Assembly: GCF_008016535.1 (NCBI RefSeq) | Contig: NZ_SAXY01000045.1 | Span: forward strand, 1 to 64,000 | Direction: 5' to 3' | Length of the DNA: 64,000 nt | From: Brachyspira pilosicoli | GTDB taxonomy: Bacteria > Spirochaetota > Brachyspiria > Brachyspirales > Brachyspiraceae | In this document: positions 33,429 to 42,386 of the stretch, piece after piece | Numbering within the stretch: position 1 is the first letter of the stretch | Layout of the letters: each line of letters opens with the position of its first letter | Position numbers and translations under genes: made by a program | Notes under the pieces: generated by a model | What the model was told of the DNA's origin: nothing | Databases searched by the model: none | What the model saw: only the letters and a program-made list of their open reading frames with translations

Positions 33429-35358
33429 AGAAAAAGTTTTATTTATTAGTGAAATTAGTATTTCTTTAATTGTTTTAATTTTAATGCATTTTTTGCATGA
33501 TAGGATTCATGGTTTAATAGAATATATAATATTTTTTATACCTTATTTTATTTTAGGCATAGATGTTTTTAAGAATGCTGTATTAGATTTTGTGCATGGC
33601 AAGTTTATGAGAGAGAGTTTTCTTATGAGCATTGCTACAGTTGGAGCTATAATACTTCATCAATTACCAGAGGCTTTAGCAGTACTTCTTTTCTACAGAA
33701 TAGGTGAATATTTTGAAGATATGGCTGTTGATAAATCTAAAAGAACAATAGCAGCACTTATGTCTATAAGAGCAGATTTTGCTAATATCATAAAAGAAGA
33801 CGGTACTATAGAAAAAGTTGATATTTCTAAAGTTAATATAAATGATAATATATTAATTAATCCTTTTGAAAAAGTGCCTTTAGATGCTGTTATTTATGAA
33901 GGGGAGAGCTGGCTTGATACTAAAGCTTTAACAGGAGAGAGTATGCCAAAAGATGTAAAGGTTAATGATGAAATTTTAGCAGGTACTATAAACGGTGAAA
34001 GCAGTATAAAAGCAAAAGTAATTAGAGTTTATGCAGAGTCTTCAATAGTAAAAATACTAAAATTAGTTAGAGAATCTCAAAACAGAAAGGCAAATATAGA
34101 ACAATTCATTACAAAGTTTGCAGGAATATATACTCCTATAGTTGTATTTGGTGCTATTTTACTTACTGTAATACCAACTATAATATACGGCAAAGAGTTT
34201 TTTAATGATTGGTTTTCACGTTCACTTACATTGCTTGTAGTTTCTTGTCCTTGTGCTTTTATGGTTGGCATTCCTTTAACATATTTTGCTTCTATAGGAA
34301 GAGCTTCAAAGTTTGGAATAATGGTTAAAGGCGGAGTATTTTTAGATTTGCTTGCTCAAACTAAAAAAGTAATATTTGACAAAACAGGAACTCTCACCAA
34401 AGGTAAGTTTTATATAAGAGAGATAGAAAATGCTGGTATATATGATGATGATACATTAATTAAATATGCGGCTTTGGCAGAAATAGGCTCTTCTCACCCT
34501 ATAGGAATATCTATAGTAGAGCATTACAAAAAAAATCATGATATAAATGAAAGTTTAATAACATCACATAAAGATATTAGAGGTAAAGGCTCATCATCAA
34601 TTATTGAAGGAAAAAATATTTTAATAGGAAAGCTTGATTTATTAAAACAAAATAATATAAATCTTCCAGAAAATATTAATAACAAGTTTAATGTTTATAT
34701 TTCAATAGACGGTGAATATGCTGGAGCTTTTTATATTGATGATATTGTAAAAGAAGATACTAAAGAGGCTATTAATTTGTTAAACTCTATCAATATAGAA
34801 ACTGCTTTAATTAGCGGAGATAATATAGAACGCGTTAGTTCATTTGCAAAAGAGAATAATATACAATCATTTAATGGAGGATGCTTACCAGAAGAAAAAG
34901 TAAATGTATTAGAAGGTATGATGAAAGAGAGTAAAGTATCAATATTTGTAGGCGATGGAATAAATGATGCTCCTTCTTTGGCACGTGCTGATATTGGTAT
35001 TGCTATGGGAGGGCTTGGTTCTGATGCTGCTATAGAAAATGCTGATGTTATTATAATGGACGATAAGCCTTCAAAAGTTGCTGCTATTATTAAGCTTGCT
35101 AAAAAGAATCATATTGTTGTTTTAGAAAATATATTGCTTGCTTTAGTGATTAAATTTGGAGCTATAATACTTGGAGCTTTGGGGCTTGCTTCTATAACAC
35201 TTGCAATATTTGCTGATACTGGTGTTACTGTTATAGTTGTACTTAATGCTTTAAGACTTCTTTATCCAATAGGTGAGAAATCAAATATTGAAAATGTAAG
35301 TGCTAAAAATATAGATATAAAAGTAACAAGTTGTGATTGCGGACATCATCATAGTTAA
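33415..35358 (+). CDS. Heavy-metal P1B-type ATPase (Cd/Zn/Co/Pb type)
   Basis: A pump of about 647 residues. No N-terminal HMA domain is present; the protein begins directly with membrane helices. It has TGES (actuator), SCPCAFMVGIPL (CPC metal site in TM6), FDKTGTLTKG (phosphorylated Asp), SHPIGISI and GDGINDAPSLARADIGIAMG. The C-terminal CDCGHHHS is a likely metal-binding tail. Known role: export of divalent soft metals. The ATG at 33415 is chosen because GGGGG (33403-33407) lies 7 nt upstream; upstream in-frame ATGs at 33397 and 33409 are badly spaced. It lies in an operon with the ArsR-type gene, which indicates metal-induced expression. Confidence 0.93.
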   Translation: MLKNKEKVLFISEISISLIVLILMHFLHDRIHGLIEYIIFFIPYFILGIDVFKNAVLDFVHGKFMRESFLMSIATVGAIILHQLPEALAVLLFYRIGEYFEDMAVDKSKRTIAALMSIRADFANIIKEDGTIEKVDISKVNINDNILINPFEKVPLDAVIYEGESWLDTKALTGESMPKDVKVNDEILAGTINGESSIKAKVIRVYAESSIVKILKLVRESQNRKANIEQFITKFAGIYTPIVVFGAILLTVIPTIIYGKEFFNDWFSRSLTLLVVSCPCAFMVGIPLTYFASIGRASKFGIMVKGGVFLDLLAQTKKVIFDKTGTLTKGKFYIREIENAGIYDDDTLIKYAALAEIGSSHPIGISIVEHYKKNHDINESLITSHKDIRGKGSSSIIEGKNILIGKLDLLKQNNINLPENINNKFNVYISIDGEYAGAFYIDDIVKEDTKEAINLLNSINIETALISGDNIERVSSFAKENNIQSFNGGCLPEEKVNVLEGMMKESKVSIFVGDGINDAPSLARADIGIAMGGLGSDAAIENADVIIMDDKPSKVAAIIKLAKKNHIVVLENILLALVIKFGAIILGALGLASITLAIFADTGVTVIVVLNALRLLYPIGEKSNIENVSAKNIDIKVTSCDCGHHHS

Positions 35359-35453
35359 TTTTTATAGTTATTAAATTATATTTTTTATATTTTAATATTT
35401 AAATATTTAAAAAAATATATATAATAATGAAAACAAATTAGTTTGGAGTTTTA

Positions 35454-36491
35454 ATGGAATACCTAAAAGAGACCGTTTTTTATGGAAACAGCTTATTTAA
35501 ATATTTAATTGCTTTAGTATTATTTATTTCAAGTTTTGCTATTATGAGGATTAGTCTTCTGATTTTAGTAAGACTATTAGTAAAGGTAAATGTTAGATTT
35601 CAGAATTCGTTTTTTTTCGCTTTATCAAAGAGTGTAAAAAGAAGAAGTTTGCCTGTTATATTTGTAGCTTCTTTAGCTATAGCAAAATCTACATTAGTAT
35701 TGCCTAAGGTATTAGGGGGATATTGGGGTAAAATATTAGCTGTATGTATAATTGTTTTCTCTGTATTATTTATATGTGATGTTATAACCAACTTTACAGA
35801 TAATTATTTATCACAGAAAAAAAATGTTATTTTATCTGACGGTATAATTACTTTAATAAAAGTATTAGTATGGATAATTGGTATTTTAACTATACTTTCA
35901 AATGTTGGTGTTAATGTTACTACACTTATTACTGGTCTTGGTATTGGCGGTGTTGCCGTTGCATTTGCTGCTCAGAGTATAATAGCCGATTTATTCAATT
36001 ATTTTGTTATTGTTTTTGATAAGCCTTTTTTTAAAGGAGATTTTATACAGATTGATCAAGATTTAGGTACTGTTGAATATATAGGAATAAAATCTACTCG
36101 TATAAGAAGAAATACAGGCGAACAGCTTTTAATTTCTAATACTAATTTACTTGCTTCAAGGATAAAAAACTATAGAGTATTAGAGAGAAGAAGAAAATAT
36201 ATGGTTTTAGGAGTAGAATATTCCACTCCGTTAGAAACACTTAAAAAAATACCTGATTTAGTTAAAACTATTATAGAAAGTGAAAGTTCTACTACATTCT
36301 CTAGTGCAAGATTTGTAGAGTTTGCCGATTCTTCATTAAATTTTGAAGTGATATATTATGTTAATGTTTCAGATTATACTGAATTTGTTACTGTAGTAGA
36401 AAAGATTAACTATAAGATAGTAGAAGAGTTTGCTAAGATTAATGCTAACTTTGCATTCCCTTCAACAACAGTTTATCTCAGTAAAGAGTAA
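35454..36491 (+). CDS. Small-conductance mechanosensitive channel, MscS family
   Basis: A 345-residue membrane protein. Three or four N-terminal helices lead to the MscS pore helix block (VNVTTLITGLGIGGVAVAFAAQSIIADLFNYFVIVFDKPFFKGDFI), then the beta domain (GTVEYIGIKSTRIRRNTGEQLLISN) and an alpha/beta C-terminal domain. Known role: tension-gated release valve in hypo-osmotic shock. Monocistronic; TTTGGAG precedes the ATG. It converges with the broken chemoreceptor 3 bp downstream. Confidence 0.95.
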   Translation: MEYLKETVFYGNSLFKYLIALVLFISSFAIMRISLLILVRLLVKVNVRFQNSFFFALSKSVKRRSLPVIFVASLAIAKSTLVLPKVLGGYWGKILAVCIIVFSVLFICDVITNFTDNYLSQKKNVILSDGIITLIKVLVWIIGILTILSNVGVNVTTLITGLGIGGVAVAFAAQSIIADLFNYFVIVFDKPFFKGDFIQIDQDLGTVEYIGIKSTRIRRNTGEQLLISNTNLLASRIKNYRVLERRRKYMVLGVEYSTPLETLKKIPDLVKTIIESESSTTFSSARFVEFADSSLNFEVIYYVNVSDYTEFVTVVEKINYKIVEEFAKINANFAFPSTTVYLSKE

Positions 36492-36494
36492 AAA

Positions 36495-37849
36495 TTAAGG
36501 TTTTAACTTAAAATACTCTAACTTATTATGTACATTTAAAGTATCATCTGCTACTTCTTTACCCAAAATAGAACTTTGATGAACAAGCTCTGAGTTTTCT
36601 TGTGTTATAGTATTTAATTCATTCATAGCTAAATTAATTTCTTTTACACTATTTTCTTCTGTAGATACAGAATTATATACTTCCAAAAGAAGATTAGATA
36701 CTTCATTAGCTGAGTTTTCTATTTTAGAAAGTATCTCTAAAGAGTGTGTAACAGATTCATATCCTACATCTATTTTTGATAAAGTTTTCTCTATAATACT
36801 AGTTATATTTCCTGCTGCATCATTAACATTATTAGCTAAGTTTCTAATTTCTAAAGCAACTACAGCAAATCCTTTACCTTGTTCACCAGCACGAGCAGCT
36901 TCTACTGCAGCATTTAATGATAAAATATTTGTTTGTAATGCAATATCCTGTATAAGTTTTGTAATATTTGAAATCTCTTTACTTGAAGATGATATATCAT
37001 GCATATTATTAGATATTTTATTAACTGCTTCAACTCCGCTTTTTGAATAATCTGCTACTTCTATACCCATATCTTTTGCTAAATTACTATGTTTTGATGT
37101 TTCAGATATTGAGCTAAAAAGACTTTCTATTTGTATATCTTTATTTCATTAAAATGTGAAGAAAAATTGTCTTTAAAATTTGCAAATAATGTGTCTGTAA
37201 ATAAATTATTGTCTTTATTTAATAAATACTTCTTGTCATCATGTGTTATATAAATCCCTTCTTTTGATACTATATTACATTCGCCATCAAAATTACTTTT
37301 TGCATTTTCAATTATTCCATTAATATCTGTAAAATCTATAGAAAATACACCAAGCAAAGAATTATTAGTATAAGCAGCCTTACTAAATGTAACAGTAAGT
37401 TCATTTACTATAAAATCTATATAAGGCTCACTTATATAAACATCATTTGTCATAACAGCACTTTTATACCAATCTCTTGAAGTTTGGTCATAAGAGCGGT
37501 CATATTCTGTTAATGTATTAATAAAAATACCGCCTTGAGAATATGGAACAGTTTCACCATAATATACATTTAAATAACCTGTATGTGATTTAGCAATATT
37601 GGTAAAAAAGTTTCCTATGGTTTCTATATTAGGGTTTGCTTCAAGGTTATTTACTACTGTGTTTACTGTGTTTTTTATTTCGTTAATTTGTCCTTCGGTT
37701 ATATTTTTTAAGTTTAGTGTTTGAAAATGTTTTTCTTTTAAGAATTTATTTATATATATTGGTTTATAAATAATATATATTAATATAAATGATGTAAACA
37801 AAAATATTGAAAAAGTTAGAATAAACTTAAACATTAAACCTTTTTTCAT
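36495..37849 (-). pseudogene. Chemoreceptor pseudogene: deletion plus frameshift
   Basis: Two pieces of one methyl-accepting protein lie in different frames. The 5' piece (37849 down to TAG at 37127-37129) holds TM1 and most of a dCache domain (SYDQTSRDWYKSAVM, YISEPYIDFIVNELTVTFSK). The 3' piece, open from about 37140 down to 36495, holds the signalling domain with [23 protein letters not shown]2, HAMP and the start of the signalling domain are absent between them, so DNA was lost as well as frame. The junction is near 37130-37150. Each piece begins with or contains an ATG, but neither could work as a receptor. Confidence 0.85.
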
Positions 37850-37910
37850 TGCAAATCCTAAAATTTAAAATACTATGAAATTATAATACAAATATGAAAA
37901 AAATGCAAAT

Positions 37911-39104
37911 TTATTGAATTTCAGGTTTAGAAGTAATATATATTTTAGATATTTGCCAATTATTAGAAAGTTGTAATTTGAGAGAGGATTTTAATTTTAT
38001 TACCATTTCAGCGAGCCTAGTTTTATTTCCAGATTTAAATCCTTCTCCGCTAAAATATTGTTCTTCTAACCATATAGCTTCATTTTTTAAAAATATTGCA
38101 TAGAAACTGTCTAATCCGAACGGAGCAGAAACTACCATTTTAAAAATAGAGCCTTCTGGAGAAATGGTATACTCTATATTAGAATCTATATTGTTTTTTT
38201 GAATATTATTGTTTTCTACATAATTATTAAAATCATTAGGATGCATTAAAATAATATTGCCGTCATTTTGTAAGGCTAATATATATAAATAACCATCTTC
38301 TGTTGAATTAAATTTTATTTTAAATGTTTCATTTTCTATTATTTCACCGCTATTTTTTATAATAATACTTTCATTGCTTGATGTAATTCTCTCTATTTCA
38401 AAGTTTAAATTAATATCACTATTTTCATTAGTAAGAGAATCTAATAAACTTTTTGCAAAATAAAATTCTAAATAAGTGCCAATTTCATTAACTTTAGAGT
38501 TAGCCTGATTTGAAGCTATAGATTTATATTCTTTAAGAGTTTCATTTTTTATTATATCTATCACTGTAAAGTTATAAAAAAGTTCATATTCATTTGTCGC
38601 AGCTGTATTATTAGTGTTTGAAGGTTCTCCTAATTTTTCTTCTATTATATCATTTAATTCTTTTTTTTCTTGAGTATAGTTATTTAATTTATCTAATGCA
38701 TTTGATATTTCATTAGAGTAAGATTGAATAATTTCATTGGTAAGCAAAATATTTGTTATATTGTTTGTTTGCAAATTATTAGTTGATATATTATTAGTAT
38801 TTTTTAGTTTAAATTCGCTGTCCATTATAATTGCAACATTGGCTTTTAAATTTGATGCTACTGTTAATCCTTGTTCAAATGTTAATTCATCTGTTTTAAA
38901 TAAACGTTTTTTCATTCTGTCTACTGTTATAGTATTAGGATGTTTTAGATATGCAAAACGATTTATAGTTCTTACAATATCTTTTCTTAAAGGAGAATTA
39001 TTTTTTAATTCATAATTCAAATCTACTATAGATATTTTTAATTGTTCTCTTGAATATAGACAAAATATATTTAACAGCAATATGATTAGAACTTTTAATT
39101 TCAA
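37911..39104 (-). CDS. Exported DUF4384-domain protein
   Basis: A 397-residue protein with a signal peptide (residues 1 to about 18, LLLNIFCLYS). The N-terminal half contains a region like TolB-N or FlgO-type domains (RFAYLKHPNTITVDRMKKRL, GLTVASNLKANVAIIMDSEF) and an Asn/Thr-rich linker. The C-terminal half has the DUF4384 pattern (FKIKFNSTEDGYLYILALQ, IILMHPNDFNN, YTISPEGSIFKMVVSAPFG). Known of DUF4384: cell-surface or exported proteins of uncertain role. It ends a minus-strand run; parB is 11 bp upstream, so cotranscription with par genes is likely. Confidence 0.7.
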   Translation of the reverse strand: MKLKVLIILLLNIFCLYSREQLKISIVDLNYELKNNSPLRKDIVRTINRFAYLKHPNTITVDRMKKRLFKTDELTFEQGLTVASNLKANVAIIMDSEFKLKNTNNISTNNLQTNNITNILLTNEIIQSYSNEISNALDKLNNYTQEKKELNDIIEEKLGEPSNTNNTAATNEYELFYNFTVIDIIKNETLKEYKSIASNQANSKVNEIGTYLEFYFAKSLLDSLTNENSDINLNFEIERITSSNESIIIKNSGEIIENETFKIKFNSTEDGYLYILALQNDGNIILMHPNDFNNYVENNNIQKNNIDSNIEYTISPEGSIFKMVVSAPFGLDSFYAIFLKNEAIWLEEQYFSGEGFKSGNKTRLAEMVIKLKSSLKLQLSNNWQISKIYITSKPEIQ

Positions 39105-39114
39105 AAAATATCTC

Positions 39115-40065
39115 CTAATATTCTATTGTATGTTTAACAGAGTTAGTATTAATATTATGAACATTATCAAGTATATCCATTATTCTAGATAAATCATCAG
39201 CACTATAATATTCTATTATAATCTTACCTTCTTTACCTTCTTTATCTATTACATTAACTTTTGTAGAAAATATTTTTTCTAAATCGTTTTCTAATTTTTT
39301 TATATTAGGGTCTTTTTTATGTTCTTTTTTTATATTTTTATTTTGTGTATCATTATTATTATCTTTTACTATTTCTTTTTTTTCTTTTACTATTTTTTCA
39401 CATTCTCTTACAGAATAGCCTTTTTCTATTATTTCTTTTGCAAATAAATCTCTCTCTTCATCATTGTCGCTAAAAGAAAGTATTGTTCTAGCATGTCCTT
39501 CTGTAAGTTTGTTTTCTAATATTAAATTTTGTATATTTTCATTTAACTCTAATATTCTCATAGAGTTTGAAATAGTGCTTCTGCTTTTACCAACTCTGTT
39601 AGCTAATTCTTCTTGTTTAATATTTAAATCATATATTAATTTTTTGTAGCTTCTTGCTATTTCTATTGCGTTTAAATCTGCTCTTTGAATATTTTCTACA
39701 AGTGTAAGTTCGAGCATTTTAGAGTCTGGTATATTTTTTAATACTAATGCTGGTACTTTATCTTTGTTTAAATATTTAAATGCTCTAAATCTTCTCTCGC
39801 CTGATATTATTTGATATTTACCGTCTTTTTCTCTTAATGTAACAGGGTTTATAAGTCCATTTTCTTTTATAGATTCAGCAAGCCCTCTAATTTCTTCTTC
39901 ATTAAAAACTTTTCTAGGCTGATCTGGATTAACATCTATAAGTGATATATCTATTTCTAATATTCCATTTTTTTCAGCTTCTTCAACAGCTTTTTTTATT
40001 TCTTTATCGGTAGATTTAATTAAGGCATTCATACCCTGACCGCCAAGTCCGCCTTTTCTGCTCAT
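39115..40065 (-). CDS. parB: Chromosome partitioning protein ParB
   Basis: A 316-residue ParB/Spo0J. The N-terminal CTPase motif region has SLIDVNPDQPRKVFNEEEI, ISGERRFRAFKYLN (GERRxRA box II) and LTLVENIQRADLNAIEIA. An HTH lies near residue 150 (IKQEELANRVGKSRSTISNSMRIL), then a lysine-rich linker and a short dimerisation C-terminus. The start MSRKGGLGGQGMNALI matches the ParA-stimulating N-terminal motif. It follows the GNAT gene in parA-GNAT-parB. No parS site was visible. Confidence 0.95.
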   Translation of the reverse strand: MSRKGGLGGQGMNALIKSTDKEIKKAVEEAEKNGILEIDISLIDVNPDQPRKVFNEEEIRGLAESIKENGLINPVTLREKDGKYQIISGERRFRAFKYLNKDKVPALVLKNIPDSKMLELTLVENIQRADLNAIEIARSYKKLIYDLNIKQEELANRVGKSRSTISNSMRILELNENIQNLILENKLTEGHARTILSFSDNDEERDLFAKEIIEKGYSVRECEKIVKEKKEIVKDNNNDTQNKNIKKEHKKDPNIKKLENDLEKIFSTKVNVIDKEGKEGKIIIEYYSADDLSRIMDILDNVHNINTNSVKHTIEY

Positions 40066-40102
40066 ATAAATCCTTTTAATTTTATTTAACTAATAAATTA
40101 TA

Positions 40103-40609
40103 TTAGTTATTTACAGCTTTTTCAAATTTAAAAAACTCTTCAGGTCCGCTGTTTATTCCTTCAAGTTTGTTATATTGATTATAAAAAGCAACTATATGAA
40201 AGCCGCATTTATTTACATAAAAATTAATATTGCGTTTTTCAAAATATGGAGTATAACATGTCCAAGTTTTTGTATGCGGATATTTATTTTCTATAGCTTT
40301 CCAAGATAAATATCCTATCTTTTTATTTTGATGTTCTGGATATATAAAAAAGAAATGAAGTTCATTATGATTAGTTTTATTATTTATTTCTACTATTGCT
40401 CCTCCAATTTTTTCATTATCAAGAACTAAATGATAAGAATGTACTCCATCTAAATTTAAAGATTCATCAATATCTTTCTCTTCTGGAATCTTATCTGATA
40501 TATTTTCTCCAAAATATTTTTTAGCACCAAATATAAAAGATTCCTGTAATTTATTTTTAAACATACAAATATCTTCTTTTTTTAAATTTTCCAAAACAAT
40601 ATCATTCAT
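40103..40609 (-). CDS. GNAT-family N-acetyltransferase
   Basis: A 168-residue acetyltransferase fold: KIGGAIVEINNKTNHNELHFFFIYPEHQNKKIGYLSWKAIE contains strand 4 and the acetyl-CoA loop (HQNKKIGY for Q/RxxGxG/A). A late FYVNKCGFHIVAFYN completes the fold. The substrate is unknown. It lies between parA (29 bp upstream) and parB (37 bp downstream) on the same strand, which breaks the usual parAB adjacency. Confidence 0.85.
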   Translation of the reverse strand: MNDIVLENLKKEDICMFKNKLQESFIFGAKKYFGENISDKIPEEKDIDESLNLDGVHSYHLVLDNEKIGGAIVEINNKTNHNELHFFFIYPEHQNKKIGYLSWKAIENKYPHTKTWTCYTPYFEKRNINFYVNKCGFHIVAFYNQYNKLEGINSGPEEFFKFEKAVNN

Positions 40610-40638
40610 ATAGTAATTCCTAATACTAAAAAATATAA

Positions 40639-41403
40639 TTATTTAGCTCTTTCTATAAACTCTTTTGCAAACTCTTTATAACTTCTAGCACCAATGCACT
40701 CTTTATCATAATCTGTAATAGCCTTTCCGTAAGAAGGAGCCTCACTTAAACGTACATTTCTTGGTATCATAGTTTTATAAGTTTTGTCTTTAAAATAGTT
40801 AACAACCTCTCTGACTACATCGTTACTAAGATTAGTTCTGCCGTCATACATTGTTAATAATACGCCTTCTATTTCTAGATTTTGGTTTAAATTCTCTTTG
40901 ACTAAAGATATAGTATTATTAAGCTCTCCAACTCCGTCTAAAGCATAAAACTCGCATTGTATTGGTATAAGCACAGAATCACAAGCAGTTAAAGCATTTA
41001 AAGTGAGAATACCTAGGGTAGGGGGACAATCAATAAATATATAATCATAATTATTTTTTATTTTTTCTAAAGCTTTTTTTAATTTGTATTCTCTTCCTAT
41101 TTCACTTACTAATTCTATCTGAGCACCTACCAAATCAGAATCCGATGGTATGAGATAAAGATTTTCTTGATATGTTTTTATTATTACTTGTTCTATATCA
41201 GCTCCTCCAATTAAAATATCATATATACCATATTCCATTTTATCTCTTGTAACACCTATACCCAAACATGCATTAGCTTGCGGGTCTATGTCGATTAATA
41301 AAGTTTTATATCCCATAGATGCTACTATAGAACTTAAATTAACAGCTGTTGTTGTTTTTCCAACACCGCCTTTTTGATTTACTATTGATATAATTTTAGA
41401 CAT
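40639..41403 (-). CDS. parA: Chromosome partitioning ATPase ParA (Soj)
   Basis: A 254-residue deviant Walker ATPase: KGGVGKTTTAVNLSS (residues 10-24), LLIDIDPQANAC (Walker A'), YIFIDCPPTLGILTLNAL (Walker B), and IPRNVRLSEAPSYGKAI. There is no N-terminal HTH, so it is the chromosomal Soj type, not the plasmid Ia type. A promoter (41429-41456) lies just upstream. It heads parA-GNAT-parB-DUF4384. Confidence 0.97.
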   Translation of the reverse strand: MSKIISIVNQKGGVGKTTTAVNLSSIVASMGYKTLLIDIDPQANACLGIGVTRDKMEYGIYDILIGGADIEQVIIKTYQENLYLIPSDSDLVGAQIELVSEIGREYKLKKALEKIKNNYDYIFIDCPPTLGILTLNALTACDSVLIPIQCEFYALDGVGELNNTISLVKENLNQNLEIEGVLLTMYDGRTNLSNDVVREVVNYFKDKTYKTMIPRNVRLSEAPSYGKAITDYDKECIGARSYKEFAKEFIERAK

Positions 41404-41428
41404 ATAAAATAACCCTTAAAATTATTAT

Positions 41429-41456
41429 ATTATAACAAAAGTATATATTTTATCAA
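41429..41456 (-). promoter_or_regulatory. Sigma-70 type promoter for the parA operon
   Basis: On the minus strand TTGATA (41456-41451) and TATAAT (41434-41429) with a 16-bp spacer, 25 bp before the parA ATG. Confidence 0.65.
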
Positions 41457-41560
41457 GGTTTTTACAAAATTATAATATTAATAAAAATATATAATTTTAT
41501 TTGCTTTAAATATATAATATATTATACTAATTGTAATTAAATTTTATGTAATTTCTAATT

Positions 41561-42127
41561 ATGCTAAAAAAGATAATAATATACTCAGTTTTTACTGTTT
41601 TAATTTACAGCACATCTAGCCATAAGTTATTTTCATATTTTCCAACAGGTACAGCATTTGGTTTTTCTTTAAGATTTAGTTTTCCGCTTCAAGCTTCATT
41701 AGCAGTAACAGGTAAATTTGAAGGAATACCTTTTATGTTTGGAGGTACATTAAATCTTGGCATATCTAGTCAAGGAGCATCTTGGTTTGGTTTTAGTGCT
41801 AGTGCAGATTGGTGGGTATATACAACTAGATTAGGTCAATTAGGTAATTCTGATGTAATGCTATATCTAGGACCAGGAATAGAAGCCATTTTTAATTTTG
41901 GAAATAAGTATATAAATATAGAAGCTGATTTTAGAATACCAGTTGGAGTATCATTTATAGTAGAAAAAGATTGGGAAATATTTTTGCAATTAACTCCAGC
42001 TTTAAATGTTATATCTGTAGGAAATAGAGGGTTTGCTACATTTGGGTGGTATCCAGAAGATAGCGGTTGGGCTTTTGCTGATTTCTTTAGGTTTTATGGA
42101 GATTTTGGTTTTAGGTATTGGTTTTAG
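41561..42127 (+). CDS. Putative small outer-membrane beta-barrel protein
   Basis: A 188-residue protein with an N-terminal hydrophobic signal (KKIIIYSVFTVLIYSTSS) and then alternating short aromatic/glycine-rich strands (GTAFGFSLRFSF, PFMFGGTLNLGIS, WFGFSASADWWVYTT). It ends in FRFYGDFGFRYWF with a terminal Phe, the Bam recognition signature. About 160 mature residues suggest an eight-stranded barrel. It resembles spirochaete small barrel proteins in pattern, but I cannot name a family. No good ribosome site is seen; the start is tentative. Confidence 0.65.
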   Translation: MLKKIIIYSVFTVLIYSTSSHKLFSYFPTGTAFGFSLRFSFPLQASLAVTGKFEGIPFMFGGTLNLGISSQGASWFGFSASADWWVYTTRLGQLGNSDVMLYLGPGIEAIFNFGNKYINIEADFRIPVGVSFIVEKDWEIFLQLTPALNVISVGNRGFATFGWYPEDSGWAFADFFRFYGDFGFRYWF

Positions 42128-42311
42128 AGTATGGTATTAAATGTTAAAATAAGTAGATAGTAAAAAATATATTACAGTTTTTTTAAGAATATGCTTTAGT
42201 TAACATAATATACATTATCGGAAGTTATGTGTTTTTTTATTTCTATAAAAACTTTAATTATATACCTTAACTACATAAACTACATATCTTCCGCTCTTTC
42301 TTATATCTTTC

Positions 42312-42340
42312 TTGACAAAAGATTATTAATAAATTATCAT
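42312..42340 (+). promoter_or_regulatory. Sigma-70 type promoter for the phosphohexomutase gene
   Basis: TTGACA (42312-42317) and TATCAT (42335-42340), 17-bp spacer, 47 bp before the start codon. Confidence 0.6.
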
Positions 42341-42386
42341 ATTTAAAAAATCAATAAATAAAAATAAATTATCGGAGTTCAATAAA

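Noticed and set aside
36495-37849. Two separate small genes (a sensor protein and a soluble signalling protein)
   Set aside because: Homology is continuous with one receptor, the second piece is open upstream of its ATG, and neither has its own ribosome site.
39115-41403. parS centromere sites near parAB
   Set aside because: I searched by eye for GTTTCACGTGAAAC-like palindromes and found none.
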